From contig DLYC01000069.1 in the NCBI GenBank assembly GCA_003447895.1, positions 1-8,247 on the forward strand: a DNA stretch of 8,247 nt, written 5' to 3'. The DNA comes from Lachnospiraceae bacterium (lineage in GTDB: Bacteria > Bacillota > Clostridia > Lachnospirales > Lachnospiraceae). The position numbers and the translations under genes are program-made. Below the pieces are notes generated by a model, which saw only the letters and a program-made list of their open reading frames with translations, was not told the DNA's origin and made no database searches. Positions within the stretch are counted from its first letter, which is position 1. Each line of letters begins with the position of its first letter. Below are positions 1-4,660 of this stretch, piece after piece.

Positions 1-543
1 GAGATGAGCAGAAAGATCGCGGCAAACCCTGAGATCAGCGGGGAGGAAGCGGAAGCGACCGCAAGGCAGGTCGCGCTGGCGGCCCTCAAGTACGGCGACC
101 TGTCGAACCAGGCCTCCAAGGACTATATTTTCGATATCGCGAGATTTACTTCCTTTGAGGGAGATACCGGCCCCTACATCCTCTACACGATCGTCCGGAT
201 CAAATCGATCCTGGCCAGATACGCGGCGGAAGAAGGAGCAAAACCGGTGAAGGAGTGCGCGATCGCGGCGGCGGGAAGCAAGGCGGAGAAAGATCTTATG
301 ACAGACCTCGCCGGATTTAACGCGATGATGGACAATGCCTTTTACGAGATCGCGCCTCACCGCGTCTGTGCCTATATTTATCAGCTCTCCAACGACTTCA
401 ACAGCTTCTATCATTCCACGCGCATCCTGGCGGAGGAAGACAGGGCCCAAAAAGAGAGCTGGATCGCGCTTTTGAAGCTGACACACGATATTTTGAGCAC
501 CTGCATAGATGTGCTCGGATTTACGGCCCCCGAGAGAATGTGA
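1..543 (+). CDS. argS: Arginyl-tRNA synthetase, C-terminal part (5' end outside window)
   Basis: This is the C-terminal 180 residues of a class I arginyl-tRNA synthetase, which charges tRNA-Arg with arginine in the cytoplasm. The frame is open from base 1 (a GAG codon precedes the first in-frame ATG at 4), so that ATG is internal and not a start. The recognisable block is KYGDLSNQASKDY followed by RFTSFEGDTGPYILYT (roughly bases 88-195), characteristic of the start of the helical DALR anticodon-binding domain of ArgS. The protein ends in LGFTAPERM, typical of ArgS C-termini. The catalytic HIGH-like and KMSK-like motifs would lie upstream of the window. One small oddity is DIARF where relatives usually have an acidic residue (DIDRF, recalled from the family). 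No strong terminator follows. Identification is firm; only the length is unknown. Confidence 0.95.
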   Translation, partial: EMSRKIAANPEISGEEAEATARQVALAALKYGDLSNQASKDYIFDIARFTSFEGDTGPYILYTIVRIKSILARYAAEEGAKPVKECAIAAAGSKAEKDLMTDLAGFNAMMDNAFYEIAPHRVCAYIYQLSNDFNSFYHSTRILAEEDRAQKESWIALLKLTHDILSTCIDVLGFTAPERM

Positions 544-563
544 GTCCGCGTGTCTTTCTGTGA

Positions 564-592
564 TTTACAGAAATTGCAAAAGATGCTAATTT
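564..592 (+). promoter_or_regulatory. Candidate sigma-A promoter for the CobA-like gene
   Basis: TTTACA at 564-569 is separated by 17 bases from TAATTT at 587-592, which is preceded by TGC (584-586), giving an extended -10 of the form TGnTAATTT. Transcription would begin near 599, leaving a leader of about 40 bases before the ATG at 641. The -35 overlaps a small 7-bp inverted repeat (TTTCTGT 555-561 with ACAGAAA 567-573, loop of 5). Motif match only; no experimental basis. Confidence 0.45.
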
Positions 593-640
593 AGTAAGAG
601 GTATTAGTATAAACCATATAGAAATACATGGAGAATCGTT

Positions 641-1135
641 ATGGCTTCCGGAAAAGTTATGATCTTTATGGGCGACGGCTACGGTAAATCTGCCGCAGCG
701 CTCGGAATCGCTATGAAAAGGGCGTCCCGGGGGGATCGCATTGTCATTATCCAGTTTCTCAAGGGAAAAGGAATGACCGACAGTGAATTTACAAAACGCC
801 TTGAACCCGAGATCAAATTGTTCAGATTCGAGAAGTCTGATGCGGACTACATGGACAGGTCCCCTGAGGAACAGGAAGAAGCGGCTGTCAATATCCGAAA
901 CGGCCTCGGATTCGCAAGGAAGGTCCTGACTACGGGAGAGTGCAATCTTCTGATCCTCGATGAGGTCCTGGAGGTTGTCAATAAAGGGATCATTTCCGTG
1001 GATGATCTGAAGGAGCTTGTGGAGTCGGGCAATGATACGGATGTGATCATAACCGGCAGCGAAATGAATGTGGAAGTGTGCAGATTTGCCGACAGGATCT
1101 CGGAGATCTGTAATGTGCAGTTCAGAAACTTCTGA
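641..1135 (+). CDS. CobA/BtuR-superfamily P-loop protein (putative corrinoid adenosyltransferase)
   Basis: The 164-residue protein has the fold signature of the CobA/BtuR ATP:corrinoid adenosyltransferase family: an N-terminal P-loop GDGYGKSAAALG (residues 11-22), a QFLKGKG strand-loop (38-44), a Walker-B-like LLILDEVLEVV (103-113), and the C-terminal VIITGSEMNVEVCRFADRISEI region (135-156), matching the usual TGR...ADxVxE segment. Classical members transfer adenosyl from ATP to cob(I)alamin or cobyrinic acid diamide. Several hallmarks differ. The P-loop is GDGYGKS rather than GNGKGKTT. No F-x-W motif is visible between the QFLKG and Walker B regions, where CobA places the residues that displace the lower axial ligand. 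TGR is TGS, and the long C-terminal tail is missing. The start is chosen from GGAG at 630-633, 7 bases before the ATG. No cobalamin genes are nearby. Superfamily membership is secure; the substrate is not. Confidence 0.8.
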   Translation: MASGKVMIFMGDGYGKSAAALGIAMKRASRGDRIVIIQFLKGKGMTDSEFTKRLEPEIKLFRFEKSDADYMDRSPEEQEEAAVNIRNGLGFARKVLTTGECNLLILDEVLEVVNKGIISVDDLKELVESGNDTDVIITGSEMNVEVCRFADRISEICNVQFRNF

Positions 1136-1220
1136 TCTTAGGCGCGGGCGCGTAAGGCTCTTTACTTGCGCGGCGGACCGGGAAGGAATATGAGTTTTCA
1201 GTCAATCGGTATTCATGAAC

Positions 1221-1230
1221 GGAAGGAAAG
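1221..1230 (+). promoter_or_regulatory. Ribosome binding site fixing the dapA start
   Basis: The purine run GGAAGGAAAG ends 4 bases before the ATG at 1235. It supports that ATG over an in-frame ATG at 1190 and over the still longer open frame reaching back to about 1166, whose extra residues (beginning RGGPGRNMSF) have no counterpart in DapA proteins. Confidence 0.75.
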
Positions 1231-1234
1231 TAAA

Positions 1235-2125
1235 ATGTCAGTATTTAAAGGATCTGCAGTAGCTATTGTCACACCTTTTAAGGATTCGGACCAGTCGGTC
1301 AACTACGACGCGTTTGCCGATCTGATCGATTATCAGATCGATCACGGGACGGATGCGATCGTTGTCTGCGGCTCGACCGGAGAGGCCGCCACAATGACCG
1401 AGCAGGAGCATCTGGATGTATGCAAGTTCTGTATTGATCATGTGAACAAGCGTGTACCGGTCGTGGCCGGAACAGGATCCAACAGGACCCAGACGGCTGT
1501 GGAGCTCTCCAAAGAGGTCGCGGGCTATGGCGCGGACGGACTCCTTCTGATCAGCCCTTACTATAACAAAGGCACACAGGAAGGTATATACGGACACTTT
1601 AAGATGACGGCGGACGCGGTACCGGGAACACCTGTCATTCTTTACAACGTGCCCAGCAGGACCGGCGGAAATGTCCTCCCTCAGACGGTGGCACGCCTTG
1701 TCAAAGATGTTCCCAACATCGTGGGGATCAAGGAAGCCAGTGGAGATATCAGCCAGGTCGTAAAGCTCATGACGCTCTGCGACGGAAATATCGATCTGTA
1801 TTCCGGAAATGATGACCAGGTCGTTCCGCTCATGTCCATGGGCGGGATCGGTGTGATCTCCGTTGTCGCTAACGTCGCCCCTAAGGCAATGCATGACCTT
1901 TGTCAGAAATTCTTTGACGGAGACGTAAAGGGTGCCGCGAAGATCCAGAGACAGACCCTTGAGCTCTTTGAGGCGCTGTTTAGTGAAGTGAATCCGATTC
2001 CGGTAAAGAAAGCGGTCAACCTGATGGGCATTAACGCGGGACCTCTTCGCATGCCTCTCACAGAGCTGACCCCTGCAAACACTTTGAAGCTTGAAACAGC
2101 AATGAAAAACTTTGGAATAATCTGA
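1235..2125 (+). CDS. dapA: 4-hydroxy-tetrahydrodipicolinate synthase
   Basis: DapA condenses pyruvate with L-aspartate-4-semialdehyde, the first committed step of the diaminopimelate/lysine pathway, in the cytoplasm. The 296-residue length is typical. The TIM-barrel landmarks are all visible: FKGSAVAIVTPF at the N-terminus, CGSTGEAATM (residues 45-54) in place of the usual GTTGE-type loop, ISPYYNK (106-112), YNVPSRTG (137-144) supplying the catalytic Tyr137 and substrate-binding Arg142, and VGIKEASGD (163-171) with Lys166 as the Schiff-base lysine. The first Thr of the usual TT pair is a Ser (Ser47-Thr48), a conservative change. dapB begins 12 bases after the stop, so the two are surely co-transcribed. 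The 99-base upstream gap holds no lysine riboswitch (too short) and no convincing promoter, so transcription may continue from the CobA-like gene. Confidence 0.97.
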   Translation: MSVFKGSAVAIVTPFKDSDQSVNYDAFADLIDYQIDHGTDAIVVCGSTGEAATMTEQEHLDVCKFCIDHVNKRVPVVAGTGSNRTQTAVELSKEVAGYGADGLLLISPYYNKGTQEGIYGHFKMTADAVPGTPVILYNVPSRTGGNVLPQTVARLVKDVPNIVGIKEASGDISQVVKLMTLCDGNIDLYSGNDDQVVPLMSMGGIGVISVVANVAPKAMHDLCQKFFDGDVKGAAKIQRQTLELFEALFSEVNPIPVKKAVNLMGINAGPLRMPLTELTPANTLKLETAMKNFGII

Positions 2126-2137
2126 CGGAGGGAATCT

Positions 2138-2890
2138 ATGAGCAGAGTGATCTTACACGGATGCAGCGGCCGCATGGGCCACATCATTACGGAGATCTGC
2201 GCGGCAGATCCCGGGACAGAGATCGTCGCCGGCGTAGACGCGTTCGGAGATGCCTATGCGGACTACCCGGTTTACCGCACACTCGATGAGTGCCCGGAAG
2301 CGGATGTCGTCATTGATTTTTCAAACGCTTCGGCGGTCGAAGGACTGCTTCGTTACTGCGTGAAGAAGAAACTGCCGGTGGTAGTCTGTACGACCGGTCT
2401 GTCCCCGGAGCAGGCAGCGGTTCTGGACCGCGCCTCGGAGGTGACGGCCGTTCTCAAATCCGCCAATATGTCTCTTGGAATCAACCTGATCGAGGCACTC
2501 CTCGCGCAGGCGGCCCCCAAACTTGCGGCGGCGGGATTTGACATCGAGATCGTGGAGAAGCACCACAACCAGAAGGTGGACGCGCCCAGCGGCACAGCAC
2601 TCGCCCTCGCGGACGCATGCAACGGCGCACTCAGTGAGCCCTATGAATATGTCTATGACCGCTCGAACAGAAGACAGAAGAGACCCGTAAAGGAGATCGG
2701 AATCTCGGCGGTCAGGGGCGGCTCCATTGTCGGAGACCACGACGTGATCTTTGCCGGACAGGACGAAGTGATCACCTTCTCCCACAGAGCTTACAGCCGG
2801 GCGGTATTCGGAAAAGGCGCTGTGGAAGCGGCAAAATATCTCGTCGGAAAGCCTGCGGGCTACTACACGATGAGCGACGTTCTGAGATGA
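2138..2890 (+). CDS. dapB: 4-hydroxy-tetrahydrodipicolinate reductase
   Basis: DapB reduces the DapA product to tetrahydrodipicolinate with NAD(P)H, feeding diaminopimelate to peptidoglycan and lysine. The 250-residue protein begins with the Rossmann dinucleotide loop HGCSGRMGH (residues 7-15), then VVIDFSNASA (57-66) and VVCTTGLS (82-89). The family signature EKHHNQKVDAPSGTAL (140-155) contains the catalytic His pair (142-143) and Lys146, and RGGSIVGDH (193-201) completes the substrate-binding region. GGAGGG at 2127-2132 lies 5 bases before the ATG, immediately after the dapA stop, giving a compact dapA-dapB unit. There are no truncations or missing catalytic residues. The function is well supported. 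Confidence 0.97.
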   Translation: MSRVILHGCSGRMGHIITEICAADPGTEIVAGVDAFGDAYADYPVYRTLDECPEADVVIDFSNASAVEGLLRYCVKKKLPVVVCTTGLSPEQAAVLDRASEVTAVLKSANMSLGINLIEALLAQAAPKLAAAGFDIEIVEKHHNQKVDAPSGTALALADACNGALSEPYEYVYDRSNRRQKRPVKEIGISAVRGGSIVGDHDVIFAGQDEVITFSHRAYSRAVFGKGAVEAAKYLVGKPAGYYTMSDVLR

Positions 2891-2896
2891 CGATCC

Positions 2897-3712
2897 ATGA
2901 AGATCAGGCCCTGTATTGATATTCACAACGGAAAAGTCAAGCAGATCATCGGAGGGACGCTCAGGGACGGCAAAGGCACGAAGGGCGGGTCCGCTCTCGA
3001 AAACTTTGTGGCCGGGGAAGACGCCTGTTATTATGCCTCCCTTTACAGAGAGGCGGGGCTGCGCGGCGGACACATCATACTTCTCAACTCCGTAAAGGAA
3101 GAGGAGGCATACGCCGCTGACAGGAAACAGGCTTTCGGCGCTTTGGCGGCGTTTCCCGGCGGAATGCAGGCGGGAGGCGGCATAACGCCGGACTCTGCCG
3201 GCGCGTTTTTGGAGGCCGGAGCAACCCATGTCATCGTCACCTCTTATGTGTTTCGGGACGGGCAGCTCAGTGACGCCGCCCTGAACGAAATGATCCGCGC
3301 GGTCGGAAAAGAGAGGCTGGTCCTGGACCTCAGCTGCCGGAGAAGAGAGGACGGAACATATGCCGTCGTGACAGACAGATGGCAGAAGTTTACGGATCTT
3401 GTGATCTGTGAGAGCACCCTGGAGCGCCTTATGGGCCGCTGCGATGAGTTCCTGATCCATGCGGCGGATGCGGAGGGGAAGAGATCGGGAATCGAGAGAG
3501 AACTGGTCGCTCTTCTCGGGCGCTGGCAGAAAAGCACGGGATTTCCCATTACCTATGCGGGAGGCGTCCATTCCGAGGAGGATCTGGACCTGATCAGGGA
3601 TCTTTCAGGCGGCGCCATGGATGTGACAGTCGGAAGCGCGCTCAGCCTGTTTGGCGGAAATCTGGAGCTGGAGGACCTGATGAGAAAGGCCTCCGGGGAG
3701 ATCCGGAACTAG
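2897..3712 (+). CDS. hisA: Phosphoribosylformimino-5-aminoimidazole carboxamide ribotide isomerase, eukaryotic (HIS6) type
   Basis: HisA catalyses the Amadori-type isomerisation of ProFAR to PRFAR in histidine synthesis using a beta/alpha barrel. This 271-residue protein matches yeast/plant HIS6 rather than usual bacterial HisA. It has CIDIHNGKVKQIIGGTL (residues 6-22), where bacterial HisA has an ALDL..G-type start, YYASLY (45-50), QAGGGI (91-96), THVIVTS (110-116), LVLDLSCRR (141-149), FLIHAADAEG (185-194), YAGGVHSEEDL (220-230) and GSALSLFGGNL (246-256). The paired catalytic aspartates are probably Asp8 and Asp144. It starts 6 bases after the dapB stop with no strong Shine-Dalgarno sequence, which suggests translational coupling. 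No other his gene is in the window. The terminator immediately downstream makes it the last gene of the dapA-dapB-hisA unit. The family call rests on recalled HIS6 sequence; catalytic assignment is inference. Confidence 0.9.
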   Translation: MKIRPCIDIHNGKVKQIIGGTLRDGKGTKGGSALENFVAGEDACYYASLYREAGLRGGHIILLNSVKEEEAYAADRKQAFGALAAFPGGMQAGGGITPDSAGAFLEAGATHVIVTSYVFRDGQLSDAALNEMIRAVGKERLVLDLSCRRREDGTYAVVTDRWQKFTDLVICESTLERLMGRCDEFLIHAADAEGKRSGIERELVALLGRWQKSTGFPITYAGGVHSEEDLDLIRDLSGGAMDVTVGSALSLFGGNLELEDLMRKASGEIRN

Positions 3713-3721
3713 AGAAAACAA

Positions 3722-3770
3722 AAAAGCCCGGGCAGCAGACATCCTAACGATGCCTGTTGTCCGGGCTTTT
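3722..3770. terminator. Bidirectional intrinsic terminator between convergent hisA and csp
   Basis: A 22-base arm (3722-3743) pairs with 3749-3770 around the 5-base loop CTAAC. The base of the stem is AAAAGCCCGG against CCGGGCTTTT. Farther up there are two G-U-type pairs and one A/C mismatch on the + strand transcript. The flanking A-run (from 3719) and T-run give U-tracts in both directions, so it should stop the dap-his transcript from the left and the cold-shock transcript from the right. Confidence 0.9.
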
Positions 3771-3818
3771 CCATCCCCTTTCTATCGTCACTTGAACTTA
3801 CATAGAAGAGAAGAGTTC

Positions 3819-4019
3819 TTAGAGCTTCGTGACGTTGACAGCCTGCGGTCCCTTTTCGCCCTGAATGATATCGAATTCGACTTCCTGGCCTTCTTCAAGA
3901 GACTTAAAACCTTCACCGTTGATTCCCGAGTAGTGAACGAAAACGTCGTTTCCCTCGGAATCACTGATGAAACCAAAGCCACGCTGGTTGTTGAATCGTC
4001 TTACTACGCCTTTGTTCAT
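3819..4019 (-). CDS. Cold-shock domain protein, CspA family
   Basis: The 66-residue single-domain OB-fold protein belongs to the CspA/CspB family of RNA chaperones that bind single-stranded nucleic acids. RNP1 is RGFGFI (residues 13-18) and RNP2 is VFVHY (26-30). The C-terminal KGPQAVNV (56-63) is typical of the family. The start at 4019 is set by GGAGGT (4026-4031 on the opposite strand), 6 bases upstream; an upstream in-frame ATG at 4079 would add an unconserved 20 residues. The N-terminus is [12 protein letters not shown]: the near-invariant tryptophan of the KWFN motif is Arg8 (codon CGA, two changes from TGG), removing one aromatic platform residue normally used for nucleic-acid stacking. 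The gene stands alone on the - strand and ends in the shared terminator. Family call is certain; which physiological Csp role it plays is unknown. Confidence 0.95.
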   Translation of the reverse strand: MNKGVVRRFNNQRGFGFISDSEGNDVFVHYSGINGEGFKSLEEGQEVEFDIIQGEKGPQAVNVTKL

Positions 4020-4093
4020 GATGTTACCTCCAAACTCTGCTGTATAAAAGCTGATTGCCGCAAGATTGTGAAAATTCAAACATTTTGTGCAAC

Positions 4094-4122
4094 ATTATCA
4101 AAATATCACAGTCAAAGGTAAA
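4094..4122 (-). promoter_or_regulatory. Candidate promoter for the cold-shock gene
   Basis: Read on the - strand, TTTACC (4117-4122) and GATAAT (4094-4099) are separated by 17 bases. Transcription would start near 4087 and give a leader of roughly 68 bases, in keeping with the leaders of csp mRNAs. The -35 is a weak match and several TTTAC repeats nearby could substitute. Confidence 0.4.
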
Positions 4123-4212
4123 AGTAAAGAGTAAAAATGAATAAACGGAAAACCGATGAAAGGCGAACATAGTGTCAATTAGATGGTAAAAAGCTTTACT
4201 TTAAAACTTTAC
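4118..4212. repeat. Cluster of GTAAA/TTTAC elements, possible operator
   Basis: GTAAA occurs at 4118-4122, 4124-4128, 4131-4135 and 4186-4190, and its complement TTTAC at 4195-4199 and 4208-4212. GTAAA (4186) and TTTAC (4195) form an inverted repeat with a 4-base spacer that overlaps the candidate -35 of the TrpR-like gene. The two TTTAC copies, each preceded by C, are 13 bases apart. The first three copies overlap or lie just upstream of the candidate csp -35. The arrangement is directly visible; its use as a binding site, for example by the adjacent HTH protein, is inference, and AT-richness could produce some of it by chance. Confidence 0.35.
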
Positions 4213-4223
4213 AATGCTAAAAT
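4195..4223 (+). promoter_or_regulatory. Candidate promoter for the TrpR-like gene
   Basis: TTTACT (4195-4200), a 17-base spacer and TAAAAT (4218-4223), preceded by TGC to form an extended -10 (TGCTAAAAT). The start would be near 4230, with a leader of about 35 bases. It resembles the candidate at 564-592. Confidence 0.55.
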
Positions 4224-4264
4224 ATTGATACGGGTTATGACTACTTATACAAGGAGTGAGGGGA

Positions 4265-4603
4265 ATGAACAAAAAGTTGAGGACAGAGGCTGTTGACAGC
4301 TTGTTTGAAGCTATACTTACATTGGAGACAAAAGAAGAGTGCTACAGTTTTTTTGAAGATCTGTGCACGGTCAATGAACTGCTGTCGCTTTCCCAGAGAT
4401 TTGAAGTTGCGACGATGCTTCGGAAACATGATACTTATCTGAAGATCGCGGAAAAGACAGGCGCGTCTACGGCCACGATCAGCCGCGTGAACCGCTCTCT
4501 GAATTACGGCGACGACGGCTATGCGGTGGTCTTTGCAAGAATGGAAAGCATGAGGGATTTTATTGAGGCAGAGAACCGCAAAAACGGCGGAAAAGACGCC
4601 TGA
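4265..4603 (+). CDS. TrpR-like HTH protein, YerC/YecD family
   Basis: The 112-residue protein matches the YerC/YecD family of Trp-repressor-like DNA-binding proteins found in Bacillota. Family landmarks are ECYSFFEDLCTVNELLSLSQR (split as ECYSFFEDLC 25-34 and SLSQRFEVATML 41-52), then the helix-turn-helix TYLKIAEKTGASTATISR (57-74), ending in RSLNYGDDGY (77-86). The C-terminal 25 residues are polar and charged. AAGGAG at 4251-4256 is 8 bases before the ATG at 4265; a GTG at 4256 inside that site is an unlikely start. The protein should be a cytoplasmic dimer that binds DNA. Unlike enteric TrpR, YerC-type proteins have no assigned corepressor that I can state, so calling it a tryptophan repressor is not justified. 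It diverges from csp, and YfhO follows 57 bases downstream, possibly co-transcribed. Confidence 0.9.
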   Translation: MNKKLRTEAVDSLFEAILTLETKEECYSFFEDLCTVNELLSLSQRFEVATMLRKHDTYLKIAEKTGASTATISRVNRSLNYGDDGYAVVFARMESMRDFIEAENRKNGGKDA

Positions 4604-4647
4604 TCATGCACTGATCTGCCACAGCATTCAGGCATTAAGACGGATCC

Positions 4648-4653
4648 AGAGGA
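4648..4653 (+). promoter_or_regulatory. Ribosome binding site supporting a TTG start
   Basis: AGAGGA lies 7 bases before TTG at 4661. The first downstream in-frame ATG (4706) falls inside the first predicted membrane helix and has no comparable site, so TTG is the likely initiator of the YfhO-family gene. Confidence 0.6.
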
Positions 4654-4660
4654 AACTGTT

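Noticed and set aside
555..573. Inverted repeat TTTCTGT/ACAGAAA after argS, considered as an argS terminator
   Set aside because: A 7-bp AT-rich stem with no following U-run is too weak, and it overlaps the candidate promoter.
1148..1171. GC-rich imperfect hairpin between the CobA-like gene and dapA (GCGC/GCGC plus GTAA/TTAC), considered as a terminator or riboswitch
   Set aside because: The stem is short and interrupted by a TT bulge, has no U-tract, and the 99-base gap is too small for a lysine riboswitch. No T-box sequence is visible.
1166..1234. Longer N-terminus for dapA
   Set aside because: The 23 extra residues are not part of DapA, and a good ribosome binding site precedes the ATG at 1235.
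1318..1346. Repeated GATCGAT segments near the start of dapA, considered as a binding site
   Set aside because: They encode conserved-position residues (LIDYQIDHG) and GATC is common throughout the window because of Asp/Ile codon use.
2321..3571. A 416-codon open frame on the - strand across dapB and hisA
   Set aside because: It is wholly antisense to two well-conserved genes and its translation shows no recognisable domain. Codon composition of the + strand genes explains the lack of stops.
3750..4121. A 123-codon + strand frame across the terminator and csp
   Set aside because: It begins inside the terminator hairpin and runs antisense to the cold-shock gene; it has no ribosome binding site or homology that I can recognise.
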